A stretch of DNA of 60,527 nt. Source: Cryptosporangium phraense (GTDB lineage: Bacteria > Actinomycetota > Actinomycetes > Mycobacteriales > Cryptosporangiaceae). The position numbers and the translations under genes were made by a program. The stretch lies in assembly GCF_006912135.1 (NCBI RefSeq), contig NZ_VIRS01000040.1, positions 1-60,527 on the forward strand, given 5' to 3'. The notes under the pieces are model-generated. The model made no database searches, was not told the origin of the DNA, and saw nothing but the letters and a program-made list of their open reading frames with translations. Shown one piece after another: positions 18,530-28,397 of this stretch (positions are counted from its first letter, which is position 1; every line of letters starts with the position of its first letter).

Positions 18530-19801
18530 ATGCGGCACGTTCACCTGTGGCTGAGGGCTCATCCCCTCGTGTTCGACGGGCTCGCCGCCGGGGTGGTCGT
18601 CTTCTTCTCGCTCGTGCTCTTCACCTCCCTCGCGTCCGGCGGCCACTGGTGGCAGGCGCTCTTCCCGCTCGTGTTCGTCGCCCCCGTCGCGCTGCGCAGC
18701 CGGCACCAGGTCGGCGCGCTCTACGCCACCGCCGCGCTCGGGTTGATCGCCCTGGGCACGTTCCAGTTTCCGCACCCGGCGATCCTGTACGCCGGGATCG
18801 TGATGGCCTACTCGGCCAACGCCTACGGGCCACGCAAGCACGCCCGCACCGCGCTCGCGCTCTGCGTCGCATTCGGGGTCATCGGCGGCGTCAAGTGGGG
18901 CTATCTGATCCTCGAGCTGACCGGCACCTCGTATTCGCTCAGCGAGCTCACGCTGCCGAACCGGATCCTCGCCCTCGGGCTCGCGATCGGGATCTGCGGG
19001 GCGCCTCTCGTGATGGCCTGGCTGTGGGGCGGGGTCGTCCACGCTCGGCACGCGTACCTGCAGGAGGCCCTCGACCGGGCGTCCCGGCTGGAGAGCGAGC
19101 GCGACGCGCTCGCCCGGCTCGCGGTCGTCGAGGAGCGTGGCCGCATCGCCCGGGAGCTGCACGACGTCGTCGCGCACAGCCTCTCCGTCGTCGTGCTGCA
19201 GGCCGACGGCGCCCGCCACGTCCTGGAGACCGACCCGCAGCGGGCCGCGAAAGCCCTCGAGGCGATCGGCCACACCGGCCGGGAGGCCACCGCGGAGATG
19301 CGCCGTCTGCTCGGAGTGCTCCGGAGCGGCCCCGAGGCGGCCATCCCCGCTCCGCAGCCCGAGCTCGGCCAGCTCGACGCCCTGGTGAGCCAGGTCCGCG
19401 CGTCGGGGCTGACGGTTACCCTCACCGTCATCGGTGACCTGAAGACGGTCCCGGCCGGCGCCGGGCTCTCCGCCTACCGGATCGTCCAGGAGGCGCTCAC
19501 CAACGCCGTCAAACACGGCGGACCGGGGGTGACGGCCGAGGTCGCGGCCGAGGTGCGGCCCGAGGGCCTGGCCCTCTCCATCACCGACGACGGACGCGGC
19601 GCCGCCGCCCACGACGACGGAGCCGGGCTCGGCCTGCTGGGGATGCGTGAACGGGCCGCGGCCGTCGGGGGCGAGGTGACCGCGGGCCCGCGGCCCGGCG
19701 GCGGCTTCCGCGTCACCGCCTGGCTCCCCCGCAACGCCACCCCGAGGCCGGCCGCCCCCGCTTCCGGCCCGGCGAAAACGCCTGGGACAGTGACCTCGTG
19801 A
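18530..19801 (+). CDS. Two-component sensor histidine kinase (NarL/DesK type), second copy
   Basis: A 423-residue membrane kinase paralogous to the one at the start of the window. About five hydrophobic helices fill residues 15-165. HisKA_3 has the phospho-acceptor His at about 211 (RELHDVVAHSLSVVVLQ), and the same REATAEMRRLLGVLRS helix type follows. HATPase_c shows NAVKHGG, DDGRGA and GLLGMRERAAAVGG. The stop codon overlaps the regulator GTG by 4 nt. The signal is unknown. Confidence 0.92.
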   Translation: MRHVHLWLRAHPLVFDGLAAGVVVFFSLVLFTSLASGGHWWQALFPLVFVAPVALRSRHQVGALYATAALGLIALGTFQFPHPAILYAGIVMAYSANAYGPRKHARTALALCVAFGVIGGVKWGYLILELTGTSYSLSELTLPNRILALGLAIGICGAPLVMAWLWGGVVHARHAYLQEALDRASRLESERDALARLAVVEERGRIARELHDVVAHSLSVVVLQADGARHVLETDPQRAAKALEAIGHTGREATAEMRRLLGVLRSGPEAAIPAPQPELGQLDALVSQVRASGLTVTLTVIGDLKTVPAGAGLSAYRIVQEALTNAVKHGGPGVTAEVAAEVRPEGLALSITDDGRGAAAHDDGAGLGLLGMRERAAAVGGEVTAGPRPGGGFRVTAWLPRNATPRPAAPASGPAKTPGTVTS

Positions 19802-20448
19802 TCCGCGTCCTGCTGGTCGACGACCAGGAACTCGTCCGTTCCGGGCTCCGCATGGTGCTCGACGCCCAGGACGAACTCGAGGTCGTCGACGAAGCCTCCG
19901 ACGGCCTCGCCGCCGTCGATCGCGTCAAGGCCGGCGGCGTGGACGTCGTCGTCATGGACGTCCGGATGCCCCGTCTCGACGGCGTCGGCGCCACCGAACG
20001 CATCGCCGCACTGCCCGAGCCGCCCAAGACGCTCCTCCTCACGACGTTCGACCTCGACGAGTACGCGTTCGCCGGCCTCAAGGCGGGCGCGGCCGGCTTC
20101 CTGCTCAAGGACGTCCCGACGGCCGAGCTGGTCAGCGCGATCCGGGCGGTCCACAGCGGCGACGCGGTCGTCGCGCCCAGCACCACCAGGCGGCTGCTCG
20201 ACCGGTTCCTGCCCCACCTCACCGAGCAGAAGACCGAAACGTTCACCGAACTCACCGCCCGCGAGCGCGAAGTCCTCGTCCTGCTGGCCCGTGGCCTCTC
20301 CAACGCCGAGATCTCCGAGGCCCTGTTCCTCAGCGAGGGCACCGTGAAGACGCACGTCAGCCGCGTCCTCACCAAGCTCGGCGTCCGCGACCGGGTGCAG
20401 GCGGTCGTCCTCGCCTACCAGTCCGGTCTCGTCGGCCGGACGACCTAG
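19798..20448 (+). CDS. NarL/LuxR-family response regulator, second copy
   Basis: A 216-residue regulator paired with the preceding kinase. Receiver: acidic pair VDD at 8-9, phospho-acceptor Asp 54 in VVMDVRMPRLDG, and LLKDVP with the conserved Lys. LuxR HTH: LTAREREVLVLLARGLSNAEISEALFLSEGTVKTHVSRVLTKLGV. It closely resembles the first regulator of the window, including the TTFDLDEY segment, which points to duplication of the whole module. GTG start is fixed by the GTGA overlap. Confidence 0.95.
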   Translation: MIRVLLVDDQELVRSGLRMVLDAQDELEVVDEASDGLAAVDRVKAGGVDVVVMDVRMPRLDGVGATERIAALPEPPKTLLLTTFDLDEYAFAGLKAGAAGFLLKDVPTAELVSAIRAVHSGDAVVAPSTTRRLLDRFLPHLTEQKTETFTELTAREREVLVLLARGLSNAEISEALFLSEGTVKTHVSRVLTKLGVRDRVQAVVLAYQSGLVGRTT

Positions 20449-20528
20449 CCCCATCAGCCGTAAGGCAGACCCGAGAACACGACGCCAGCCAGACGATTCA
20501 CAAGGGCACAATCCCTAGCGTCGAGTGC

Positions 20529-21263
20529 ATGACAAACGCGGTCACAGCAACCGAGCTCACCAAGACCTACGGCACCGGCGATACCCGGGTCAGCGCGCTC
20601 CGCGGAGTCTCGCTGGCCGTGCCCAGCGGACAGTTCCTCGCGATCATGGGCCCGTCGGGCTCCGGCAAGTCCACGCTCCTGCACTGCCTGGCCGGCCTCG
20701 ACCGGGCGACCAGCGGCCAGGTCCGGATCAACGACGAGGAACTCGGCGGCCTCCGGGACGGGCGCCTGACCCGCCTGCGCCGGGACGCGGTCGGCTTCGT
20801 GTTCCAGAGCTTCAACCTCCTCCCCACGCTGTCCGCGGCCGAGAACATCCTGCTGCCGCTGCGGCTCGCCGGGAGGCGTCCGGATCGCGAGTGGCTGGAC
20901 CGGGTGATCGACCTGCTGGGCCTGGCCGACCGGATGCACCACCGGCCGAACCAGCTGTCCGGAGGACAGCAGCAGCGGGTCGCGGTCGCACGCGCGCTCA
21001 TCACCCGGCCGGCCGTGGTGTTCGCGGACGAGCCGACCGGGAACCTGGACTCGCGCTCCGGGGCGGAGGTCCTCAGCCTGCTGCGGGCCAGCGTCCGGGA
21101 GCTCGGCCAGACCGTCGTGATGGTGACCCACGACCCGAAGGCGGCCAGCTACGCCGACCAGGTCGTGTTCCTGGCCGACGGCGTGATCGTCGACCGGCTG
21201 ACCCACCCGACCCCGGAGACCGTTCTCGAGCGCGTCGGCTCTCTCGAGATGCGGGCCGCCTGA
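20529..21263 (+). CDS. ABC transporter ATP-binding protein (MacB/LolD type), second copy
   Basis: A 244-residue ATPase paralogous to the one at 3.1 kb. Walker A GPSGSGKST (41-49), FVFQSFNLLPTLSAAENILLPL, signature LSGGQQQRVAVARAL, Walker B VVFADEPTGNLDSRSG and VMVTHDPKAASYADQVVFLADG are all intact. ATG 20529 has no SD; a -10-like TAGCGT ends 9 nt upstream, suggesting a leaderless start and a promoter separate from the kinase/regulator pair. Its stop overlaps the permease ATG by one nucleotide. Confidence 0.93.
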   Translation: MTNAVTATELTKTYGTGDTRVSALRGVSLAVPSGQFLAIMGPSGSGKSTLLHCLAGLDRATSGQVRINDEELGGLRDGRLTRLRRDAVGFVFQSFNLLPTLSAAENILLPLRLAGRRPDREWLDRVIDLLGLADRMHHRPNQLSGGQQQRVAVARALITRPAVVFADEPTGNLDSRSGAEVLSLLRASVRELGQTVVMVTHDPKAASYADQVVFLADGVIVDRLTHPTPETVLERVGSLEMRAA

Positions 21264-23746
21264 TGCTGCGTGTCGCGCTCACCCGGGTCCGGTACCAGTT
21301 CGGATCCCTGCTGCTCGTGTCCCTCGCGGTCGCGGCTGCCGTCGCGTTCATCGCCGCGTCGTTCACGTTGGGGGACGCGATCCGCACCGCCGTCTACCGG
21401 GAGACCGCCGCCCAGGCCGAGCACGTCGCCGCCCGGGCCACGTCGAACGAGAAGCGGTTCAGCGACGCGGACGTCCGGAAGGTGGCGAGCCTGCCGGGAG
21501 TGACGGCGGTGCAGCCGCGCATCGACTTCGGCACGATCGCGCTCGCCGAACCGGACGGGACGGTCGTGCGGGTACCGGGCGAACCGACGCTGACCGCGTT
21601 CGTGGCGCCGGTGGACCCCGACCTCAGCGACCGGAAACTCGTCACCGGCGCCTATCCCCGGAAGCCCGGCGAGCTGGTCGTCCCGGAGAAGCTGGCCAAG
21701 GACCGGGGCTGGAAGCCCGGGACGCACGTGGACGTCCTGGACACCGCCCGGGGCAAGCACGACTTCACGATCACCGGCGTGGTCGAGGGCTCGACCGCCG
21801 ACGGGGCCGCCGGCCTCCTCCCGGCCGACTTCTCGACGCTCCTGCAGCGCCCCGACGAACGCGGCTGGTACGCGCTCGACGTGAAGGGCACGGTGACGCC
21901 GCAGGCGGTACGCGACGCGCTGCACACGACGGTGATCTCCGGATCCGAGTACGCCGACGAGCTGGCCACCACCGAGCTCGGCGGCTCGATCACCGACATC
22001 ATCCGCGGGCTGAAGCTGTTCGCCTGGGTCGCGGTCGTGGTCGCGCTGGCCGTCGCGTACAACGCGTTCGGCATCGTGCTGGCCCAGCGGCAGCGGGAGG
22101 TCGCGCTGGTCCGCTGCGTGGGCGCACGCCGGGGCCAGGTGTTCCGGGCCTCGATCCTGGAGGCCGCGGTGGTCGGCGTGGTGGCCGCGGTCGGCGGGTA
22201 CGCGGGCGGGCAGGCGCTGGCCACGGCGGCCGCGTACGGAGCCCGGGCCGCCGGCATCGCGCCCGACAGCCTCACGGTGACGTTCTCGCCGACGGCCGCA
22301 GTGGTGGCCCTGATCGTCGGGGTGAGCGTGTCGGTGCTGGCCGCGATCATGCCGGCCTGGTCGGCGACCCGGGTCGCGCCGGTGCGGGCGCTGTCGGATC
22401 AGCCCGAGCTGATCGAGGACAAGCGGATCGGCTGGGTGCGGTCCGGCGTCGGAGTCCTGCTGGTCGTGCTCGGCGCCGGGCTGGCCTGGTACTCGGCCGA
22501 CCGAGGCGACAGCTGGGCCGGCATCGGCGGCGGCTTCCTCGTGATGCTCGCGCTGCTCGCGCTCGGTCCGGTGGTCGTCGGCCCGCTGGTGCGGGTGGTC
22601 GGCTTTCCCGGACGGGTCACCGGCGCCGCCGGACGCCTGGCCGCCGCGAACGGGGCCCGGCATCCGCGCCGGACCGCCGCCGTGACCAACGCGCTGACGA
22701 TCGGCATCGGGCTGGCGACGGTCATGCTGGTCGGGTTCGCGTCGCTGGAGAAGACCGCGAACGCCGAGCTGACCGCCGGCTACCCGGCCGACTACACGCT
22801 CACCAGCGTGGCCGCGGGCAGCGATCCGGTGATCCCGGCGTCGTTGGTCCGGACCCTCGACCGGCCCGAGCTGGAGAAGCCGGTGCCGATCCGCTCGCAG
22901 GACGTCGAGTCGATCGTCGCCCCGCGCGGGACGGTCGGCGTGACCGCGACCGCGCTCGACCCGGCCGCTCTGCGGGCCCACCTGCCGTCGAAGTTCGTGG
23001 AGTCGGGCGACCTGAACGCGTTCGGACCGGGGCAGGTGGTGGTCACCTCGAAGGTCGCGACCGAGCAGCTCGGTGGCCTGACGGCCGGCGACACCGTCCG
23101 GGTGGGGTCGAAGACGCTGCGGGTTGCGGTGATCGTGACCGGGGGCTACGACTCGCCGTTCGGACCGGTCACGTTCGACCCGGCCGACCTGGCCGGCGCG
23201 CCGACCGGCGTCCTGCTGTGGAAGAAGCCCGGCGTCGACGCCTCCGACGCCCGCGCGGCGATCGACTCCACGCTCGTCGACCTGCCCGACGTCGAGGTCA
23301 GCGACCTGGCCGGGACCCTGGCCGAGCTCCGGTCGGAGATCAACGGCTACCTGGCGGCCGGCGGCCTGCTGATCGGGATGGCGATGATCGTCGCGATCCT
23401 CGGCGTGATGATCACGCTGACGCTGTCGGTGCTGGAGCGGCGCCGGGAGATCGCGGTGCTGCGGGCGCTCGGGCTCACCCGGGGTCAGCTCTACGCGACG
23501 CTGACGCTGGAGGGCGCGATCATGGCGCTGCTGGCCGCGGTGCTCGGCAGTGCGCTGGGGGTGGGGCTGGGGATCGCGGGCACGTTCGCCGCGTTCGGCT
23601 CGCAGGACGACCTGCTGATCGGGGTGCCGGTGGAGAAGATCGGGTTCGTCCTGCTCGGGGCCGCCGTGATCGGCGTGCTGGCCGCGCTCCCGCCGGCGCG
23701 CCGGGCGTCCCGGACCGCGCCGGTGGAAGCCCTGGCCACGGCGTAG
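21263..23746 (+). CDS. ABC transporter permease, duplicated FtsX domains, second copy
   Basis: An 827-residue membrane protein with the same plan as the first permease: N-terminal helix, extracytoplasmic domain, FtsX core (AYNAFGIVLAQRQREVALVRCVGARRGQVF), central helices, second extracytoplasmic domain and final FtsX core (TLTLSVLERRREIAVLRALGLTRGQLY). It forms a translationally coupled unit with the ATPase. Substrate unknown. The operon ends in a 34-nt perfect palindrome shared with the convergent mshC gene. Confidence 0.92.
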   Translation: MLRVALTRVRYQFGSLLLVSLAVAAAVAFIAASFTLGDAIRTAVYRETAAQAEHVAARATSNEKRFSDADVRKVASLPGVTAVQPRIDFGTIALAEPDGTVVRVPGEPTLTAFVAPVDPDLSDRKLVTGAYPRKPGELVVPEKLAKDRGWKPGTHVDVLDTARGKHDFTITGVVEGSTADGAAGLLPADFSTLLQRPDERGWYALDVKGTVTPQAVRDALHTTVISGSEYADELATTELGGSITDIIRGLKLFAWVAVVVALAVAYNAFGIVLAQRQREVALVRCVGARRGQVFRASILEAAVVGVVAAVGGYAGGQALATAAAYGARAAGIAPDSLTVTFSPTAAVVALIVGVSVSVLAAIMPAWSATRVAPVRALSDQPELIEDKRIGWVRSGVGVLLVVLGAGLAWYSADRGDSWAGIGGGFLVMLALLALGPVVVGPLVRVVGFPGRVTGAAGRLAAANGARHPRRTAAVTNALTIGIGLATVMLVGFASLEKTANAELTAGYPADYTLTSVAAGSDPVIPASLVRTLDRPELEKPVPIRSQDVESIVAPRGTVGVTATALDPAALRAHLPSKFVESGDLNAFGPGQVVVTSKVATEQLGGLTAGDTVRVGSKTLRVAVIVTGGYDSPFGPVTFDPADLAGAPTGVLLWKKPGVDASDARAAIDSTLVDLPDVEVSDLAGTLAELRSEINGYLAAGGLLIGMAMIVAILGVMITLTLSVLERRREIAVLRALGLTRGQLYATLTLEGAIMALLAAVLGSALGVGLGIAGTFAAFGSQDDLLIGVPVEKIGFVLLGAAVIGVLAALPPARRASRTAPVEALATA

Positions 23747-23750
23747 TGGC

Positions 23751-23784
23751 ACGTATCGGGGTCTCGGCCGAGACCCCGATACGT
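23751..23784. terminator. Bidirectional terminator, 34-nt perfect palindrome
   Basis: A 17-bp arm beginning ACGTATCGGGGTCTCGG is followed directly by its exact reverse complement. It occupies the 40 bp between the convergent stop codons of the permease and mshC and can serve both transcripts. Confidence 0.85.
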
Positions 23785-23786
23785 CG

Positions 23787-25010
23787 TCACAACGCGATGC
23801 CCAGCAGGGCGTCGACGGTCGCGCGCGCCAGGGCTGGCGCGGCCGGGTCGGAGCCGTCGGAGCTCGCCCACTCGTCGACCGCGCGCAGCGCGCCCACCGT
23901 GTCGAGGTCGTCGGACAGGCGCTCGCGCACCGCCGCCAGCAACTCCGCCCCCGACGGGCCGGTCGGACGCGAAACCCCGTCCCGCCACCGGCCCAGCCGT
24001 TCCTGCGCCTCCTCGAGGACGGACGACGTCCAGGCGCGGTCCGACCGGTAGTGCCCCGAGAACAGCCCCAGCCGGATCGCCATCGGGTCGACGCGGTCAC
24101 CGCGCAGCCGCGACACGAACACCAGGTTCCCGCGCGACTTCGACATCTTCTCGCCGTCGAGGCCGATCATCCCGGCGTGGACATAGTGGCGCGCGAACGG
24201 GAACTGATCGGCCGCCGCCTCGGCGTGCAGGGCCGACATCTCGTGGTGCGGGAAGATCAGGTCCGACCCACCGCCCTGGACGTCGATCTCCAGGCCCAGC
24301 CGGTTCACCGCGATCGCCGCGCACTCGACGTGCCAGCCCGGCCGCCCCGGCCCGACCGGCGACGGCCAGCGCGGCTCGCCCTCGCGGGCACCCCGCCAGA
24401 TCAGCGGGTCGAGCGCGTTGCGCTTCCCCGGCCGCGACGGGTCTCCCCCGCGCTCCGAGAAGAACCGCAGCATCGTCGCGTCGTCGTACCCCGACTCGTA
24501 CCCGAACCGGTCCGCGGACGAGATGTCCTGGTAGACGTCTCCCGAGCCGTCCTCCAGCCGGTACGCGACCCCGAGCGAGACCAGCTTCTCGACCAGTTCG
24601 GCGATCTCCTCGACCGCCTCGACGACGCCGACGTAGTGGGCGGGCGGGATCACCCGCAGCGCGGTCATGTCCTCGCGGAACAGCGCGGTCTCCCGCATGC
24701 CGAGCACGACCCAGTCCTCGCCGTCGCGGTCGGCCCGCTCGAACAGCGGGTCGTCGACGTCGGTGACGTTCTGGACGTAGGCGACGTCGTGGCCACCGTC
24801 GCGCCAGACCCGGTTGACCAGGTCGAACGCCAGGTACGTGGCCGCGTGGCCCAGGTGGGTGGCGTCGTAGGGCGTGATGCCGCAGACGTACATTCGGGCA
24901 GTCGGGCCCGGCGCGGTCGGCCGCACCTCGCGGGTGGCCGAGTCGTACAGCCGCAGCGGGATGCCGGTTCCGGGGAGAAGGGGGACGTCGGGGTGCGGCC
25001 AGCTCTGCAT
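23787..25010 (-). CDS. mshC: Cysteine:1D-myo-inosityl 2-amino-2-deoxy-glucopyranoside ligase
   Basis: ATP-dependent ligase that joins cysteine to GlcN-inositol in mycothiol synthesis, the major thiol of actinobacteria. The 407-residue length and class-I tRNA-synthetase fold fit MshC. Visible are [16 protein letters not shown] (zinc ligand Cys 43; HIGH-equivalent TxLGHA 51-56), WHVECAAIA (Cys 230) and KMSKSRGN (288-295). The [25 protein letters not shown] style separates it from CysS. ATG 25010 has no clear SD; an upstream open extension lacks similarity. In other actinobacteria mshC lies next to the SCO1664-family gene; here four unrelated genes intervene. Confidence 0.95.
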   Translation of the reverse strand: MQSWPHPDVPLLPGTGIPLRLYDSATREVRPTAPGPTARMYVCGITPYDATHLGHAATYLAFDLVNRVWRDGGHDVAYVQNVTDVDDPLFERADRDGEDWVVLGMRETALFREDMTALRVIPPAHYVGVVEAVEEIAELVEKLVSLGVAYRLEDGSGDVYQDISSADRFGYESGYDDATMLRFFSERGGDPSRPGKRNALDPLIWRGAREGEPRWPSPVGPGRPGWHVECAAIAVNRLGLEIDVQGGGSDLIFPHHEMSALHAEAAADQFPFARHYVHAGMIGLDGEKMSKSRGNLVFVSRLRGDRVDPMAIRLGLFSGHYRSDRAWTSSVLEEAQERLGRWRDGVSRPTGPSGAELLAAVRERLSDDLDTVGALRAVDEWASSDGSDPAAPALARATVDALLGIAL

Positions 25011-25186
25011 GAGCCGAGCGTAACTGCCGTACGGGCCGAGAGGAATGTCCGCTCTACGGACAAGCGTCCGCCGAGCGCCAACCCTTGACACCAGCAGCCC
25101 ACCAAACGATCGTTGCCCCCACACGGCCGCGCCCACTCTGCGGACAGCCGTCCGTAAATACTGCACGCGACGAAGGAGTCGAGTTC

Positions 25187-26626
25187 ATGAGCGAGGATTT
25201 CCAGGCCGGACGGCCGATCGTGCTGCGCGGCGGCACCGTGCTGCCGATGGACGCTCAGCGATCGGTACTGCGCAACACCGACGTGCTCGTCGTCGACGAC
25301 AAGATCGAGGCCATCGGCCCGTCGCTGACCGTGCCCGACGGCACCGCCGAGATCGACGCCACCGGCGGCATCGTCATGCCCGGCATGATCGACACGCACC
25401 GGCACATGTGGCAGACCGCGATGCGCGGCTACGGCGCCGACTGGACGCTCACCCAGTACTTCGTCTTCTACTACCTGCAGCACGGCAAGACGTTCCGCCC
25501 CGAGGACATCTACGCGGGCAACCTGCTGAGCGCGATCGAGGCCCTGGACGCCGGCGTCACGACCACCGTCGACTGGTCGCACAACAACCACACGACCCAG
25601 CACGCGGACGCGGCCGTCGACGCGCTCGAGGCGATCCCGGGCCGGTTCGTCTTCGCCTACGGCAACATCCAGGCCGGCGCCTGGGAGTGGGCCACCACGC
25701 CGGAGTTCCGCGACTTCGTCAGCCGCCGGATGGGCAGGAACAACATGCTCGGCTTCCAGATGGCGTTCGACGTCACCGGTGACCCGGCGTTCCCGGAGAA
25801 GGCCGCGTTCGAGGTCGCCCGCGACCTCGGGGCGTCGGTGACGACGCACGCCGGCGTCTGGGGCGCGACCAACGACGACGGCATCCGGCTGATGTACGAG
25901 AACGGCTTCATGACGCCCGGCACGGTCTACGTGCACGCGGCGACGCTGTCCGACGACTCGTACCAGCGGATCGCCGCGACCGGCGGCTCGGTGTCGGTCT
26001 CGACCGAGTCCGAGCAGAGCTGCGGCCAGGGCTACCCGCCCACCTGGGCGCTGCGCAAGCACAACATCCCGGTCTCGCTGTCGATGGACACCAGCGTCTG
26101 GTGGAGCGGCGACCTGTTCTCGGCGATGCGCTCGACGCTCGGCGCCGACCGGTCGCGGGAGCACCTCGAGGCGCACAAGAACGGTGACACCGTCACCCAC
26201 GCCAATCTGCGCGCCGACCAGGTCGTGTCGTACGCGACGAACGGCGGCGCGGCCGCGCTGGGCCGGTCCGACGTGGGCGAGCTCGCGCCCGGCAAGAAGG
26301 CCGACGTCGTGCTGATCAAGAACGACAACTCGCCGGTCATGTTCCCGATCCTCAACCCGTACGGCCACGTCGCGTTCCAGGCCCAGCGCGGCGACGTCCA
26401 CACCGTCCTCGTCGACGGAAAGGTCGTGAAGCACGACGGGAAGCTCGTCGGGATCGACCTCGGAGCCGCGAAGGCGGCGATCGAGTCGACGGTGGAGTAC
26501 CTGCGGGAGCAGCTCGGGGAAGAGGCGTGGACCACCGGAATGAACCCCGACATCCCCGAGACCAAGGTCCTCGACAACCCGTACACCTACACCGACTACC
26601 GCAGCAGCGCGACGCACGGGAATTAG
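25187..26626 (+). CDS. Amidohydrolase family protein (TrzA/AtzA-like)
   Basis: A 479-residue metal-dependent hydrolase of the ATZ/TRZ chlorohydrolase-deaminase group. The N-terminal beta-sandwich starts at GGTVLPMD. The metal-binding HxH is His 71 and His 73 (DTHRHMW), further ligands are probably His 221 (TTHAGVW), His 250 (VHAATL) and Asp 301 (SMDTSVWW). The C-terminal sandwich contains GELAPGKKADVVLI. Substrates in this group include guanine, cytosine-like and triazine compounds; none can be assigned. ATG 25187 has an excellent GAAGGAG site 8 nt upstream. Its stop overlaps that of the convergent LysR regulator. Confidence 0.88.
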   Translation: MSEDFQAGRPIVLRGGTVLPMDAQRSVLRNTDVLVVDDKIEAIGPSLTVPDGTAEIDATGGIVMPGMIDTHRHMWQTAMRGYGADWTLTQYFVFYYLQHGKTFRPEDIYAGNLLSAIEALDAGVTTTVDWSHNNHTTQHADAAVDALEAIPGRFVFAYGNIQAGAWEWATTPEFRDFVSRRMGRNNMLGFQMAFDVTGDPAFPEKAAFEVARDLGASVTTHAGVWGATNDDGIRLMYENGFMTPGTVYVHAATLSDDSYQRIAATGGSVSVSTESEQSCGQGYPPTWALRKHNIPVSLSMDTSVWWSGDLFSAMRSTLGADRSREHLEAHKNGDTVTHANLRADQVVSYATNGGAAALGRSDVGELAPGKKADVVLIKNDNSPVMFPILNPYGHVAFQAQRGDVHTVLVDGKVVKHDGKLVGIDLGAAKAAIESTVEYLREQLGEEAWTTGMNPDIPETKVLDNPYTYTDYRSSATHGN

Positions 26627-27513
26627 TCGCGGGTGAGGTCCGTGGTCGCGGCGAGGTCCGCGACCACGGACACCACGTGGTCGACGACCGGCGCCGACCG
26701 GCGCCAGGTCGCCACGGTCTCGGCGACCTCGCCCTCGAGCGGCACGAACACGACGCCGCTCCCCCGCAGCGAGCGGGAGGAGGCGGCCAGCCGGGTGACC
26801 CCCACCCCGGCCGCGACCAGCGCCAGCAGGTTCTGCACCGAGCTCCCCTCGGCCACGACCCGGGGCGAGAACCCGGCGGCCGCGTACTCCTCGTCGTAGC
26901 GCAGGTGCCAGGGCAGCCAGGAGTCCCGGGGCGTCAGCACCCAGGGCTCGTCGCGGAGCTCGGCCAGCCGGACCGTCTCGCGCCCGGCGAGCGCATGATC
27001 GGCGGGCAGCACCGCGCACACGGGCTCGGTGGCGATCACCCGTGTCGCCAGGTCGTCCACGCACGGCGGGCGCCCGAACCCGACGTCGTAGCGGTCCGCG
27101 CGCAGCCCCGACACCAGCTCGGCGATCGACACCGCGTCGGTCGTGAGCTCCCAGTCTCCGAACCGCTCCCGCAGCGCCCGCACGATCGGCGGCAGCAGCG
27201 TGTTCGCGGCCGAGGCCAGGAACGCGAGACGCACGCGCCCGACCTCGCCGCGGGCCGCCCGGCCGACGGTCGCGACCGCCTGGTCGGCCCGCGCCAGCAC
27301 GGCCCGGGCCTCGGGCAGGAACACCCGTCCCACGTCGGTGAGCCGCGTCCCCCGGGTGTCCCGGTCGAAGAGGCGCGCGCCCAGCCGTCGCTCGAGCGTG
27401 GCGATCTGCTGCGACAGCGACTGCTGCGCGATGCGCAGCTTCCCGGCCGCGGCCGTGAAGCTCAGCTCCTCGGCCACCGCCACGAAGTAGCGCAGCTGGC
27501 GCAGCTCGACCAC
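26623..27513 (-). CDS. LysR-family transcriptional regulator
   Basis: A 296-residue regulator: N-terminal winged HTH (ELRQLRYFVAVAEELSFTAAAGKLRIAQQSLSQQIATLERRLGARLF split over residues 2-48), then a periplasmic-binding-like effector domain (RVRLAFLASA, DVGFGRPP, GVGVTRL). The GTG at 27513 places the HTH in the canonical position. It is divergent from the SDR gene, with 71 bp between, and convergent with the amidohydrolase. It probably controls the SDR and perhaps the amidohydrolase (inference). Confidence 0.92.
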   Translation of the reverse strand: MVELRQLRYFVAVAEELSFTAAAGKLRIAQQSLSQQIATLERRLGARLFDRDTRGTRLTDVGRVFLPEARAVLARADQAVATVGRAARGEVGRVRLAFLASAANTLLPPIVRALRERFGDWELTTDAVSIAELVSGLRADRYDVGFGRPPCVDDLATRVIATEPVCAVLPADHALAGRETVRLAELRDEPWVLTPRDSWLPWHLRYDEEYAAAGFSPRVVAEGSSVQNLLALVAAGVGVTRLAASSRSLRGSGVVFVPLEGEVAETVATWRRSAPVVDHVVSVVADLAATTDLTRD

Positions 27514-27520
27514 AGGCTCA

Positions 27521-27536
27521 GACTGTAACCGCAGTC
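27521..27536. promoter_or_regulatory. Candidate LysR operator
   Basis: GACTGTAACCGCAGTC has perfect 5-bp arms around a 6-bp centre and lies between the divergent lysR and SDR genes, 8 bp from the LysR start codon. It fits the expected location of an autoregulatory site. Confidence 0.4.
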
Positions 27537-27584
27537 GGCAACCGGTGTTGGCGCAGTTGTCCGGTCCGGCCGGAGGCTGGACCC

Positions 27585-28397
27585 ATGGCACTCAACTGGT
27601 TGATCACCGGCTGCTCCTCGGGCTTCGGCCGGGCGCTCACTCTCGCTGCGCTCGATCGTGGCGACCGGGTGATGGCGACGGCCCGCCGGCCGTCGGACCT
27701 CGCCTTTCCCGGCGACCAGGTCCGCACGTTCCCTCTCGACGTCACCGATCCGGACGCTCCCCAGCGCGCCGTCGACGCCACGGTGGACGCCTTCGGCCGC
27801 CTCGACGTGGTGGTCAACAACGCCGGGTTCGCGACGGTCGGCGCGGTCGAGGAGACGACCATGGACGAGCTCCGGGAGACGATGGAGGTGATGTTCTTCG
27901 GGGCGGTCGCGGTCACGAAGGCCGCGGTGCCGGTGCTGCGGGCCCAGGGCCGCGGGGCGATCGTGCAGATCAGCTCGATGGGCGGTCAGCTGAGCTTCGC
28001 CGGGGTCGGTGCGTACAGCGCGGCCAAGTTCGCGTTGGAGGGCCTGTCGGAAGCGCTCGCGGCCGAGCTGGCGCCGCACGGGGTCCGGGTCATGATCGTC
28101 GAGCCGGGCGCGTTCCGCACCGAGCTCAACGGCTCCCGGATGATCGCCGCCGCCCCGCTGGACGCCTACCGCGACACCGCGGGCGTGACCCGCGAGAACC
28201 TCGCCGCCGACGACGGCAAGCAGCCCGGCGACCCGGCCAAGGCGGCCCGGATCATCGTCGACCTCGTCCACGGCGACGAGGCCCCGCTGCGCCTACCCCT
28301 GGGCCGGGACGCCGTCGACGCCCTGCGCGCCCACCGGACCCGGCTAGCCGACGACCTGGCCCGCTGGGAACACCTCAGCGTCGCGACGGCTCACTGA
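27585..28397 (+). CDS. SDR-family oxidoreductase
   Basis: A 270-residue classical short-chain dehydrogenase/reductase. The dinucleotide motif is TGCSSGFG (8-15), followed by the NNAG motif in VVVNNAGFATVG, catalytic Ser in ISSMGG and the catalytic YxxxK pair at Tyr 144 and Lys 148 (YSAAKFALEG). PGAFRTE follows. ATARRP after strand 2 favours NADP(H). Substrate unknown. A GGAGG site precedes ATG 27585. Its 3' end overlaps the convergent membrane-protein gene by 54 bp. Confidence 0.92.
   Translation: MALNWLITGCSSGFGRALTLAALDRGDRVMATARRPSDLAFPGDQVRTFPLDVTDPDAPQRAVDATVDAFGRLDVVVNNAGFATVGAVEETTMDELRETMEVMFFGAVAVTKAAVPVLRAQGRGAIVQISSMGGQLSFAGVGAYSAAKFALEGLSEALAAELAPHGVRVMIVEPGAFRTELNGSRMIAAAPLDAYRDTAGVTRENLAADDGKQPGDPAKAARIIVDLVHGDEAPLRLPLGRDAVDALRAHRTRLADDLARWEHLSVATAH

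Noticed and set aside
21149-24100. Open frame of 983 codons on the minus strand across the second permease and into mshC
   Set aside because: Composition is typical of antisense GC-rich DNA and it crosses a terminator and two well-supported genes.
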